Source: Bacteroides luti
GTDB taxonomy: Bacteria; Bacteroidota; Bacteroidia; Bacteroidales; Bacteroidaceae
Length of the DNA: 64,000 bases
NCBI RefSeq assembly: GCF_900128905.1
Contig: NZ_FQTV01000007.1
Span: 156,542 to 220,541, forward strand
Direction: 5' to 3'
The notes under the pieces are model-generated. The model worked only from the letters and a program-made list of their open reading frames with translations, made no database searches and was not told the DNA's origin. Positions within the stretch are counted from its first letter, which is position 1. Each line of letters opens with the position of its first letter. This document shows, in pieces, positions 38,327-46,877 of this stretch. The translations under genes and the position numbers were made by a program.

Positions 38327-39724
38327 ATGAAAAAAACTTTTATAAATATTATCGCAGTCATTTCAATGGCTGCGATAATATCTACATTTTCTGCATGCAG
38401 TGACAATGATAACCTTGCAACAGATAATGTAGATACATCATTGCTTTGTTTGAAACAATCTGCTGATTGTTGGAATGGTTCCGATGCTGCCATATCAATG
38501 AAAATTGCCTCTTCTCAGAAAAAAGATACAGTTGTTAATTTGAATCTTGCGTTGTATCAGAACAGAGTTGCCAATAAGAATGTTAATGTTGACCTGATGA
38601 TAGATAAAGATTCATTAGCAAAATTAATAAGTAATGCAGAAAAAGGTAGCTTGTATGAAAAGGCACAACTTTTACCAGACAGTTATTACGAATTATCGTC
38701 TAATCAGCTTTCAATGAAAACCGGTGAAAAAGAAGGTTCTTCATTGACTGTAACCATTCATAAAGATAAATTGCTGGCTGATGATATTGTAAGAAGAAAC
38801 GGAAAATTTGTTTTGCCGGTTAAGATTAAGAACTCAACTTCTTATACAATAAATAAGAAAGTAAATTCTTTAATGCTGGTATTTAAGTTTGCCGATTTCG
38901 ATGAAACAAAACCAGATCCGGCTATACCTGAAAGTGAAAAAGATGGTATGCAACTGATTTGGAGTGATGAATTCAACTCTAACGGTGCTCCTGATTCGAA
39001 TAACTGGACTTTTGAAAAAGGCTTTGTTCGTAATGAAGAACTACAATGGTATCAGTCGGATAATGCTCAATGTAAAGATGGTACTTTGGTAATTACAGGA
39101 AAAAAAGAAAGAGTGCAGAATCCTAATTATGTGGCAGGTAGTTCCAGTTGGAAAACAAATCGTCAATATGCAGAGTATACTTCTACTTCGATGACTACTC
39201 ACAGTAAATTCGATTTTCAATACGGACGACTGGAAGTCAGGGCAAAGATTCCGACAGGGAAAGGTGCCTGGCCAGCTATATGGACTCTTGGTAATTGGTA
39301 CGATTGGCCATCATGTGGTGAAATTGATTTGCTGGAATATTATCTGATTGGCGGTGAACCTTATATTCTTGCTAACACAGCATGGGGAACAGATAAAGCA
39401 TGGACTGCTCAGTGGAATTCTGTTAAAACAAAATTCTCCAGTTTTACAGCAAAGGATGCCGATTGGGCAAAGAAATACCACGTATGGCGTATGGATTGGA
39501 ATGAAGATGAAATAGATCTATATGTAGATGATGTTTTGTATAATACCACAAAACAGTCTCAAACACAAAATGGATCTGCTGCAAATTATACGTGGCCATT
39601 TAAACAAAAGCAATATATATTGTTAAACCTGGCTATTGGTGCAAATGGAGGCACACCTGCTGATGACGCTTTCCCAATGCAATACATGATTGATTATGTT
39701 CGGGTATATCAAAAGAAATTGTGA
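38327..39724 (+). CDS. Surface GH16 endo-glycanase lipoprotein with N-terminal DUF1735-like domain
   Basis: The 465-residue protein has a lipobox (FSACSD, Cys about 24) and an N-terminal DUF1735/BT_3987-like beta domain (about 35-190, YQNRVANKNVNVDLMIDKDSL). The GH16 catalytic domain (about 205-465) has the active-site signature GEIDLLEYY, placing nucleophile Glu332, Asp334 and acid Glu337. GH16 enzymes cleave beta-1,3 or beta-1,4 links in glucans and galactans by a retaining mechanism. As a lipoprotein beside susD genes it should make the first cuts at the cell surface. Bases 38346-38381, inside the signal-peptide codons, form a perfect 12 bp stem. Confidence 0.93.
   Translation: MKKTFINIIAVISMAAIISTFSACSDNDNLATDNVDTSLLCLKQSADCWNGSDAAISMKIASSQKKDTVVNLNLALYQNRVANKNVNVDLMIDKDSLAKLISNAEKGSLYEKAQLLPDSYYELSSNQLSMKTGEKEGSSLTVTIHKDKLLADDIVRRNGKFVLPVKIKNSTSYTINKKVNSLMLVFKFADFDETKPDPAIPESEKDGMQLIWSDEFNSNGAPDSNNWTFEKGFVRNEELQWYQSDNAQCKDGTLVITGKKERVQNPNYVAGSSSWKTNRQYAEYTSTSMTTHSKFDFQYGRLEVRAKIPTGKGAWPAIWTLGNWYDWPSCGEIDLLEYYLIGGEPYILANTAWGTDKAWTAQWNSVKTKFSSFTAKDADWAKKYHVWRMDWNEDEIDLYVDDVLYNTTKQSQTQNGSAANYTWPFKQKQYILLNLAIGANGGTPADDAFPMQYMIDYVRVYQKKL
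38346..38381 (+). promoter_or_regulatory. 12 bp hairpin in the signal-peptide codons of the GH16 lipoprotein gene
   Basis: atattatcgcag (38346-38357) pairs perfectly with ctgcgataatat (38370-38381) around a 12-base loop, starting 19 bases after the start codon. Such a stem could slow early translation or mark an mRNA processing site; this is inference. Confidence 0.45.
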
Positions 39725-39782
39725 ACATAGATTTTTTGAGTATTGATTAACGTTTTCTTAGGTGTTAGTTTTTTATTTATTA

Positions 39783-40643
39783 ATGAATAACATGAAAAAG
39801 TATAATAATACAGATATGAAAATGTATAAGCTTTTATTGCTATGTTTTTTTGTTCCAACTTTAGCTTTTGGACAAAAGTGGAAGCTGGTGTGGAGCGACG
39901 AATTTAATTATAAAGGAAAGCCCAATGAAAAATTCTGGAGCTTTGAGAAAGGATTTGCCCGCAATGAAGAGTTGCAGTGGTATCAGGATAAAAATGCATA
40001 TTGCAAAAAAGGTGTTTTAGTTATAGAAGCACGTAGGGAAAAAGTCCTGAATCCTGAATACAAGAAGGGAGATACTAATTGGAAAACGTCAAGAGAGTAT
40101 GCAGAATATACATCTTCTTCTATAAAGACCGAGGGTAAAAAGGAATTTTTATACGGACGTGTTGAGGTTAGAGCAAGGATATCTACAGCATGCGGATCAT
40201 GGCCTGCAATCTGGACTTTAGGTAAAGATAAGGAATGGCCGTCAAGTGGTGAAGTTGACTTGATGGAATTTTATCGTATAAACAATGTCCCTTCAATATT
40301 GGCCAATGCTGCGTGGGGAACAAATGTAAGATGGAAAGCTAAGTGGGATGGTTCAAATAAACCTTTGAGCCATTTTACAGAAAAAGATGCTGATTGGGCA
40401 AGTAAATTTCATATCTGGCGTATGGATTGGGATAAAGATTTTATCCGGTTGTATCTTGATGATGAATTATTGAACGAGGTTGATCTTTCTAAAACGATCA
40501 ATGCGGATGGTAGTAATGCGTTTCATCAACCGCAATATTTGCTTTTGAATCTTGCAATAGGACGTAATGGGGGAGATCCTTCTCAAACAAAATTTCCATT
40601 AACCTATGAGATAGATTACGTGCGGATTTATCAGCAAAAATAG
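39783..40643 (+). CDS. Secreted GH16 glycanase, paralogue of the surface enzyme
   Basis: The first ATG of this frame is at 39783 (286 residues); upstream codons would need GTG. A cleavable signal peptide (YKLLLLCFFVPTLAFGQ) and no lipobox point to the periplasm. The catalytic signature GEVDLMEFY gives Glu157, Asp159 and Glu162. Long stretches match the preceding GH16 (EELQWYQ, WKTSREYAEYTSSSI, GSWPAIWTLG), so the two arose by tandem duplication, this one without the DUF1735 domain. The likely job is to shorten imported oligosaccharides. A terminator follows at 40699. Confidence 0.93.
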   Translation: MNNMKKYNNTDMKMYKLLLLCFFVPTLAFGQKWKLVWSDEFNYKGKPNEKFWSFEKGFARNEELQWYQDKNAYCKKGVLVIEARREKVLNPEYKKGDTNWKTSREYAEYTSSSIKTEGKKEFLYGRVEVRARISTACGSWPAIWTLGKDKEWPSSGEVDLMEFYRINNVPSILANAAWGTNVRWKAKWDGSNKPLSHFTEKDADWASKFHIWRMDWDKDFIRLYLDDELLNEVDLSKTINADGSNAFHQPQYLLLNLAIGRNGGDPSQTKFPLTYEIDYVRIYQQK

Positions 40644-40698
40644 GAATCCGGTTTATTAAGTTGAGTTGTTTCCAGGGTTTAGAATAACTTTCTTTCAG

Positions 40699-40740
40699 AG
40701 GTTGCCTGATACTTGTTGTCATTGGCAACCTCTTCTTTTA
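40699..40740 (+). terminator. Terminator of the susC-GH16 operon
   Basis: aggttgcc (40699-40706) pairs with ggcaacct (40724-40731) and is followed by a T-rich run. Confidence 0.75.
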
Positions 40741-40922
40741 GTACGTATTTCTGTGTTAAATAAGTTATATTTTTCTTTTGCTATATCCTTCTAGATAAGG
40801 ATTTCCGGAATTTATAACTTAGTGAACTAGAATTATACATCTTTTATGTATAAGTATTGGTGAATAGGCTAAAAACGGAACTTAAAGAGCTATTTTTAGT
40901 GCATTTACATAATTTGAGAGTC

Positions 40923-40930
40923 TATATTTG
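40923..40930 (+). promoter_or_regulatory. -7 box of the GH43 gene
   Basis: TATATTTG lies 24 bp before the start codon. No strong -33 element is seen at the normal distance, so an activator may be needed. Confidence 0.5.
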
Positions 40931-40954
40931 CGTATAATCTTTAAATTTTAATTA

Positions 40955-42097
40955 ATGAGATATAAGAGTCTTTTTAGAATTATCACTCCTGTTTTAATGG
41001 CTTGTGTAGCCTTTTTCAGTGTTCAGGTTGGTGCAGTAAATAAATCATTTTATCCGGGTAAGATATGGCCCGATGATAAAGGTGTTCATATTAATGCTCA
41101 TGGAGGTGGAACTTTATATTTTCAGGGTAAGTATTATTGGTTTGGAGAGTTCAAAAGCGAAAATACCAGTAGTGCTTTAGTTGGAGTAACCTGCTATTCT
41201 TCTTCCGATCTTTATAACTGGAAAAACCAGAGGATTGCTTTAAGTGTTGAAGAAGATGAGAAAAGTGATATAACTAAAGGTTGTATTATTGAACGTCCTA
41301 AGGTTGTATATAATAAGAAGACGAATAAGTTTGTGATGTGGTTTCACCTGGAACTTAAAGGAAAAGGATATGCTGCTGCTCGTGTTGGTGTTGCTGTGAG
41401 CAATAAGATAACCGGACCATACAAGTTCGTTCGTTCGTTTCGTTCCAATCCAGGAATCTATCCAATGAATATGACAGATGAACAAAAGAAGCTCTCTTTG
41501 AATACTGAAGATTATAAAGAGTGGTGGACTCCGCAATGGTACAAAGCTGTTGATAATGGCTTGTTTACAAAAAGAGATTTAAAGGATGGGCAGATGTCTC
41601 GCGATATGACAATTTACGTTGACGACGACGGAAAGGCTTACCATATTTATTCGTCTGAAGAGAACCTGACTCTACAGATTGCCGAATTAACAGACGATTA
41701 CTTAGGTCACTCCGGAAAATATATTCGTATTTTCCCCGGTGGACACAATGAGGCTCCAGCAATATTCAAGAAAGATGGCGTGTACTGGATGATTACTTCT
41801 GGTTGTACCGGGTGGGATCCTAACGAGGCTCGTATGTTTTCTGCTACAAATATCTGGGGACCTTGGAAAAAGTATCCTAATCCTTGTGTGGGAAATGATG
41901 CTAAACTGACTTTCCATTCCCAAAGCACTTTTATTCAAAAAGTGGAAGGGAAAAAAGATGCTTATATCTTTATGGCAGACAGATGGACGCCTAAACATCC
42001 TATCGATGCCCGTTATATATGGCTGCCCATTCTCTTTGAAAATGGCAAACCGGTATTGAAATGGTATGACCAATGGAACCTCAACATTTTTAAATAG
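40955..42097 (+). CDS. GH43 exo-beta-1,3-galactanase-like enzyme (subfamily 24-like)
   Basis: The 380-residue protein has a signal peptide ending near VQVGAVN and a five-bladed propeller fold of GH43. Early text HINAHGGGTLYFQGKYYWFGE is typical of the GH43_24/34 group. CIIERPKV supplies one catalytic glutamate, and GGHNEAPAIFKKDG supplies the general acid; SRDMTIYVDDDGKAYHIY lies between. In subfamily 24 characterised members release galactose from beta-1,3-galactan while bypassing side chains. I cannot separate subfamilies 24 and 34 with certainty by eye. It lies after the main operon terminator with its own -7 box. Confidence 0.82.
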   Translation: MRYKSLFRIITPVLMACVAFFSVQVGAVNKSFYPGKIWPDDKGVHINAHGGGTLYFQGKYYWFGEFKSENTSSALVGVTCYSSSDLYNWKNQRIALSVEEDEKSDITKGCIIERPKVVYNKKTNKFVMWFHLELKGKGYAAARVGVAVSNKITGPYKFVRSFRSNPGIYPMNMTDEQKKLSLNTEDYKEWWTPQWYKAVDNGLFTKRDLKDGQMSRDMTIYVDDDGKAYHIYSSEENLTLQIAELTDDYLGHSGKYIRIFPGGHNEAPAIFKKDGVYWMITSGCTGWDPNEARMFSATNIWGPWKKYPNPCVGNDAKLTFHSQSTFIQKVEGKKDAYIFMADRWTPKHPIDARYIWLPILFENGKPVLKWYDQWNLNIFK

Positions 42098-42140
42098 AAA
42101 AGCATTAATTAATTAAAATAACACTCTTTTGAATTATTTG

Positions 42141-42179
42141 TGGAGTAAAGATTGTCTTTTAAAGTATATCTTTGCTCCA
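42141..42179 (+). promoter_or_regulatory. Promoter of the GH2 gene within an inverted repeat
   Basis: TATCTTTG at 42167-42174 is a -7 box. It is overlapped by an 11-of-12 inverted repeat, tggagtaaagat (42141-42152) and atctttgctcca (42168-42179), which could be an operator. The start codon at 42214 lies 40 bp downstream. Confidence 0.5.
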
Positions 42180-42213
42180 CTATTTTATAAAAAGAACCTT
42201 AAAGAATAAGATT

Positions 42214-44019
42214 ATGAGGAAATTAATGCTGGTTTTATTAGCATGTATCTCTGCACTTTCGCTGGTGAAAGCTGATACGATACTGAATAATGTATACGCA
42301 CGCCACACACAATCACTAAACGGATCCTGGAATTCCATCGTGGATCCCTTCGACAATGGGTATTATGACTATAGGCTTAATGTAAGCAACAACGGCTTTT
42401 TTAAAAATCAGAAGGCTAAATCTAAATCGGACTTGGTGGAGTATAATTTTGATACTGCTCCGCTGATCAAAGTTCCGGGCGACTGGAATACGCAAGATGA
42501 TAAACTGTTCTTTTACGAAGGTAGTGTTTGGTACAAGAAAGACTTTAATTATACTCCCAAACCGGGTACCAAAGCATTCCTTTATTTTGGTGCTGTGAAC
42601 TACTTCTGTAATGTTTATCTGAATGGCGAACAGATTGGAACTCACGAAGGCGGATTTACTCCTTTTAATTTTGATGTGACCAATAAACTTAAAGAGGGAA
42701 GTAACTTTGTGATTCTTCGGGTGAACAATGAACGTAAACCGGAAGGTGTGCCAACGGTGAATTCCGACTGGTGGAATTATGGAGGAATTACCCGCGACGT
42801 TTTGCTTGTAGAAACTCCTGATGTATTTGTAGACGATTATTTGGTTCAACTTCCCAAAGGAAGCTATGACAAGGTGGAAGGTTACGTTCAGCTAAATGAA
42901 AAGAAGGCCGGGGTAGAAGTTTCTGTAGAGATTCCTGAGTTGAAGATTCAGAAGAAGCTGCTGACTGATGCTGAGGGAAAAGCGGTCTTTGCTTTAAAGG
43001 CTAAACCAAAACTCTGGTCGCCTGAATCTCCAAAACTGTATGATGTGATAATTCGTAACGGTGAAGATGTTCTGAATGATAAAATAGGTTTCCGCCAGAT
43101 AGAGACACAAGGAAAAAATATCTTATTGAATGGCAAGAAGACTTTCCTTAGAGGTATATCCATTCACGAAGAAGCACCTTACCGTCAGGGACGAGTTTTC
43201 TCGAAAGAGGAATCAATGCTTCTGTTAAGCTGGGCAAAAGAACTGGGATGTAATTTTGTTCGTCTGGCTCATTACCCGCACAATGAATTTATGGTTCGTG
43301 CTGCTGAAGAGATGGGGCTAATGGTTTGGAGTGAAATACCGGTTTACTGGACTATTCACTGGAGCAATCCGGATACTTATAAGAATGCTTCCACACAATT
43401 AAATGATATGATGGAACGCGACAAGAATCGTTGCGGCATTATAATCTGGTCGGTAGCCAACGAAACTCCGCACAGCGATGCACGCGATAAGTTCCTTGCC
43501 GATCTTGCTGCTCAGGTTCGTGCAAAAGACAACACTCGCTTGTTAAGCATGGCAATGGAAGTAACCGGAACAAAAGGAAATGTGAGTCAGGTAAAAGATT
43601 ACATGAGCAAGTATGTAGACATTATCAGTTTCAACAATTACCTGGGATGGTATGGTGGAACGCCGGAAGATTGCAAAACCCGTCAATGGGATATTCCGTA
43701 TGACAAGCCATTCTTCATCAGCGAATTCGGGGGAGGAGCATTGCAAGGTAAACACGGCGACAAAACAGAACGTTGGACGGAAGAGTATCAGGAAGAACTT
43801 TACAAAAACACCCTCGATATGTACAACCGTGTAGACGGATTTGCCGGAACTTCTCCATGGATTTTGATGGATTTCCGCTCTTCACGTCGCCAGTTAAACG
43901 GTATTCAGGATTTCTTTAATCGTAAGGGAGTAATATCTGAAAGAGGTTTGAAAAAGAAAGCATTCTATGTGCTTCAGAACTTCTATAAGATGAAAAAGGA
44001 ACAAGAGCTGAAACATTAA
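42214..44019 (+). CDS. GH2 glycosidase, probable beta-glucuronidase
   Basis: I start at ATG 42214 (MRKLMLVLLACISALSLVKAD, a signal peptide) because the frame's upstream ATG at 42172 precedes the likely transcription start; the product has 601 residues. It has the jelly-roll N domain (VPGDWNTQDDKLFFYEGSVWY), the Ig-like linker and the TIM barrel with acid/base WSVANE (Glu417) and nucleophile SEFGGG (Glu504). After the barrel comes NRKG (Asn569, Lys571), the N-x-K pair that holds the sugar carboxylate in E. coli beta-glucuronidase. A galacturonidase is an alternative. It is the last gene of the locus. Confidence 0.85.
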   Translation: MRKLMLVLLACISALSLVKADTILNNVYARHTQSLNGSWNSIVDPFDNGYYDYRLNVSNNGFFKNQKAKSKSDLVEYNFDTAPLIKVPGDWNTQDDKLFFYEGSVWYKKDFNYTPKPGTKAFLYFGAVNYFCNVYLNGEQIGTHEGGFTPFNFDVTNKLKEGSNFVILRVNNERKPEGVPTVNSDWWNYGGITRDVLLVETPDVFVDDYLVQLPKGSYDKVEGYVQLNEKKAGVEVSVEIPELKIQKKLLTDAEGKAVFALKAKPKLWSPESPKLYDVIIRNGEDVLNDKIGFRQIETQGKNILLNGKKTFLRGISIHEEAPYRQGRVFSKEESMLLLSWAKELGCNFVRLAHYPHNEFMVRAAEEMGLMVWSEIPVYWTIHWSNPDTYKNASTQLNDMMERDKNRCGIIIWSVANETPHSDARDKFLADLAAQVRAKDNTRLLSMAMEVTGTKGNVSQVKDYMSKYVDIISFNNYLGWYGGTPEDCKTRQWDIPYDKPFFISEFGGGALQGKHGDKTERWTEEYQEELYKNTLDMYNRVDGFAGTSPWILMDFRSSRRQLNGIQDFFNRKGVISERGLKKKAFYVLQNFYKMKKEQELKH

Positions 44020-44047
44020 CAAATCTCTCTAGTAATATTTTTGTTTT

Positions 44048-44162
44048 GATGTATATCTAAGTATATTTTTGATGTATATCAAAGTATGCTTTAGATGTAC
44101 ATCAAACTACTATTATGATGTACATCAAAAGAATATTCAGACCCGGGTCTAAAATAAAATCT
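44048..44162. repeat. Five palindromic 10-mers with an exact 23 bp period
   Basis: Units begin at 44048, 44071, 44094, 44117 and 44140. Their 10-base cores are GATGTATATC (twice), GATGTACATC (twice) and GACCCGGGTC, the last three being perfect palindromes, each followed by TAA, AAA or similar AT-rich sequence. The spacing puts each dyad just over two helical turns from the next on nearly the same face of the DNA. A repeated binding site for a dimeric protein is the simplest reading. Confidence 0.75.
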
Positions 44163-44328
44163 CCCGGCATTGATTTTAAAAACAGCCTGCAGTCGTTTGA
44201 GTTTTACTGCAATAGGTATTTAGATATAGTTTTTTCGGATTAACATAAAAGTAATATAGTTACCCGCTATATTATTAATTTTGACCCATAGAAAACTCAA
44301 GTAAAAACACACTGCAGTTTGAAAAATA

Positions 44329-44372
44329 AAAAAGAGCCACGGATTACTTTGTAATTCGTGGCTCTTTTTTTA
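44329..44372 (+). terminator. Strong hairpin with T-run just upstream of pepT
   Basis: aaaagagccacg pairs with cgtggctctttt, the inner gatta/taatt segments can extend the stem, and eight T follow. It may end the GH2 message, or serve as an attenuator if pepT is transcribed from further upstream. Confidence 0.75.
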
Positions 44373-44413
44373 CCTTTACAAGCAGTATAAAAACAACATA
44401 AAAATTTAATTAT

Positions 44414-45637
44414 ATGACTTTAGTAGAACGTTTTTTTAAATATGTCAGTTTTGACACCCAATCGGACGAGCTAACCGGGCTAACTCCAAGCACTCCGGGA
44501 CAGATGATTTTCGCAGAATATCTTAAAACAGAACTGGAAGCTATGGGGCTGGAAGAGATTTCTCTAGACAACTACGGTTACCTTTTTGCTACACTTCCTG
44601 CAAATACTGATAAAAAAGTTCCAACCATCGGATTCATTGCACACATGGATACAAGTCCCGATATGAGCGGCAAACACGTTAGCCCACGTATCGTTGAAAA
44701 ATATGACGGAAAAGATATTCTTCTTTGCAAGGAAGACAGAGTGATTCTTTCTCCGGAAATGTTTCCCGAACTGTTGGATCATAAAGGGGAAGACTTGATT
44801 GTAACCGACGGAAAAACTCTTCTTGGTGCAGATGATAAGGCAGGTATTGCAGAAATACTTACTGCCATTGCTTATTTGCAGGCACATCCTGAAATTAAAC
44901 ACGGAAAGATTCGTATTGGATTTAATCCTGATGAAGAAATTGGAGAAGGTGCTCATAAGTTTGATGTGGAGAAATTTGGTTGCGATTGGGCTTACACCAT
45001 GGATGGTGGTGAAGTAGGCGAACTTGAATTCGAAAACTTCAATGCAGCTTCGGCTAAGGTTACTTTCAAAGGCCGTAACGTTCATCCGGGATATGCAAAG
45101 CATAAAATGGTTAACTCAATACGTATTGCCAATCAATTTATTTCAATGTTCCCTCGTCACGAATCACCTGAACACACAGAAGGTTACGAAGGTTTCTATC
45201 ACCTGATTGGTGTTAACGGAACGGTGGAACAAACTACGGTTTCTTATATTATCCGTGATCACGATCGTTCAAAGTTCGAAAATCGTAAGACCGAAGTTGA
45301 ACACCTGGTTCGCAAAATCAATTCAGAGTTTGGTGAAGGAACTGCAACTCTTGAATTGAAGGATCAGTATTACAATATGCGCGAAAAGATTGAACCGGTA
45401 ATGCACATTATCGATACAGCCTTTGCTGCAATGAAAGCTGTAGGAGTTGAACCTAAGGTAAGAGCTATCCGTGGAGGAACAGACGGAGCACAACTTTCTT
45501 TCAAAGGTTTGCCTTGTCCAAACATCTTTGCAGGAGGCTTGAATTTCCATGGCCGTTATGAATTTGTACCAGTACAATCTATGGAAAAAGCAACCAAAGT
45601 GATCATTAAAATTGCTGAGCTTGTAGCCAGCAAATAA
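44414..45637 (+). CDS. pepT: Peptidase T (tripeptide aminopeptidase)
   Basis: The 407-residue cytoplasmic M20 metallopeptidase shows all zinc-site phrases: [11 protein letters not shown] (His), [13 protein letters not shown] (bridging Asp), [11 protein letters not shown] (catalytic and metal Glu), [17 protein letters not shown] (Asp) and [11 protein letters not shown] (His). It removes the N-terminal residue from tripeptides. It lies 21 bp before gcvT, a gene order often seen in Bacteroides. Confidence 0.97.
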   Translation: MTLVERFFKYVSFDTQSDELTGLTPSTPGQMIFAEYLKTELEAMGLEEISLDNYGYLFATLPANTDKKVPTIGFIAHMDTSPDMSGKHVSPRIVEKYDGKDILLCKEDRVILSPEMFPELLDHKGEDLIVTDGKTLLGADDKAGIAEILTAIAYLQAHPEIKHGKIRIGFNPDEEIGEGAHKFDVEKFGCDWAYTMDGGEVGELEFENFNAASAKVTFKGRNVHPGYAKHKMVNSIRIANQFISMFPRHESPEHTEGYEGFYHLIGVNGTVEQTTVSYIIRDHDRSKFENRKTEVEHLVRKINSEFGEGTATLELKDQYYNMREKIEPVMHIIDTAFAAMKAVGVEPKVRAIRGGTDGAQLSFKGLPCPNIFAGGLNFHGRYEFVPVQSMEKATKVIIKIAELVASK

Positions 45638-45658
45638 GAAATAAAAAATTCTAATACT

Positions 45659-46744
45659 ATGAAAACCACGCCATTTACTGACAAACACATTTCTTTAGGT
45701 GCAAAGATGCACGAATTTGCCGGCTATAATATGCCGATTGAATATTCCGGAATTATAGATGAGCACCTTACCGTTTGCAACGGAGTAGGGGTGTTTGATG
45801 TTTCTCACATGGGAGAATTCTGGGTAAAAGGTCCAAATGCACTTGCTTTTCTTCAAAAAGTTACTTCTAATAACGTAGCTGCATTGACTATAGGCAAAGC
45901 ACAGTATACTTGCTTCCCAAACGAAGACGGTGGTATTGTAGACGATTTGCTGGTTTATTATTATGAACCTGAAAAATATATGCTGGTAGTTAATGCCTCT
46001 AACATAGAAAAAGACTGGAATTGGTGCGTGAGTCATAACACTGTGGGCGCAGAACTGGAAAATGCTTCCGATAAAATGGCTCAGCTTGCTGTTCAGGGAC
46101 CAAAAGCCATTGAAGTGCTGCAGAAACTAACGTCTGTGAATCTGTCAGAAATTCCATATTACTCCTTTACAACTGGTGAGTTTGCCGGATATGAGAATGT
46201 GATTATCTCGAATACCGGGTATACCGGTGCAGGCGGATTTGAACTTTATTTCTATCCCGACTGTGCAAATAGAATATGGAACACAATTTTTGAAGTCGGT
46301 GCTGAATATGGAATAAAGCCAATTGGTTTAGGTGCGCGTGATACACTTCGCCTTGAAATGGGATTCTGTCTTTATGGAAATGATTTGAGCGATACTACAT
46401 CACCACTGGAAGCTGGATTGGGATGGATCACTAAGTTTGTGGATGGAAAGGATTTCACTAACCGTGCATTCCTTGAAAAACAAAAAGCAGAAGGTGTAAC
46501 CCGTAAACTGGTTGCGTTTGAAGTGGTAGATAAAGGTATTCCCCGTCATGGATACGAATTGGTAAACGCAGAAGGAGAAAAGATTGGTGAAGTTACTTCC
46601 GGAACAATCTCGCCAACTCGTAAGATTGGTATTGGAATGGGATATGTAAAGACTGACTATTCTAAACCGGGAACTGAAATATTTATTAGCATTCGTGGAA
46701 AAGGAATCAAAGCTGTGGTTGTAAAACCTCCTTTCAGAAAATAA
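45659..46744 (+). CDS. gcvT: Glycine cleavage system T protein (aminomethyltransferase)
   Basis: The 361-residue protein shows [20 protein letters not shown], the folate-site region [28 protein letters not shown] and [21 protein letters not shown], all typical of GcvT. It transfers the methylene group from the H-protein lipoyl arm to tetrahydrofolate. The other gcv genes are not in this window, which is normal for Bacteroides. It ends before a good terminator at 46775. Confidence 0.97.
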   Translation: MKTTPFTDKHISLGAKMHEFAGYNMPIEYSGIIDEHLTVCNGVGVFDVSHMGEFWVKGPNALAFLQKVTSNNVAALTIGKAQYTCFPNEDGGIVDDLLVYYYEPEKYMLVVNASNIEKDWNWCVSHNTVGAELENASDKMAQLAVQGPKAIEVLQKLTSVNLSEIPYYSFTTGEFAGYENVIISNTGYTGAGGFELYFYPDCANRIWNTIFEVGAEYGIKPIGLGARDTLRLEMGFCLYGNDLSDTTSPLEAGLGWITKFVDGKDFTNRAFLEKQKAEGVTRKLVAFEVVDKGIPRHGYELVNAEGEKIGEVTSGTISPTRKIGIGMGYVKTDYSKPGTEIFISIRGKGIKAVVVKPPFRK

Positions 46745-46774
46745 ATTTTGGTATTTATTATAGTTAAGAATCAG

Positions 46775-46812
46775 GCGATATTGTAGCTAAATGCTATAAT
46801 ATCGCTTTTTTT
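46775..46812 (+). terminator. Terminator of pepT-gcvT
   Basis: gcgatattgtagc (46775-46787) pairs in 12 of 13 positions with gctataatatcgc (46793-46805), followed by a T-run. Confidence 0.82.
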
Positions 46813-46847
46813 AATGTCTGAAACTTTCCTTTCTGCTCGGAAAAAAG

Positions 46848-46855
46848 TATATTTG
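46848..46855 (+). promoter_or_regulatory. -7 box of the CPA2 antiporter gene
   Basis: TATATTTG lies 22 bp before the start codon at 46878. Confidence 0.55.
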
Positions 46856-46877
46856 TGAAAACTAATCTGAAAATACG

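Larger units (their letters stand above)
40644..40954. other. Spacer between the GH16 gene and the GH43 gene
   Basis: This 311 bp stretch holds the terminator at 40699-40740 and, near the GH43 start, a TATATTTG -7 box at 40923-40930. It separates the susC operon from the GH43 and GH2 genes. Nothing else was recognised. Confidence 0.65.
44020..44413. other. Repeat-bearing spacer between the GH2 gene and pepT
   Basis: The 394 bp hold five palindromic units with a 23 bp period (44048-44150), an AATATAG/CTATATT inverted repeat at 44253-44273 and a strong terminator-like hairpin at 44329-44372 directly before pepT. No gene is supported. Confidence 0.7.

Noticed and set aside
42316..42849. 177-codon minus-strand ORF
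   Set aside because: It is antisense to the GH2 gene and shows no domain or promoter.
44048..44162. CRISPR array
   Set aside because: The units are 10-14 bp dyads with 9-13 bp between, far too short for repeats and spacers, and no cas gene is present.
44564..45103. 179-codon minus-strand ORF
   Set aside because: It is the complement of pepT, which is intact.
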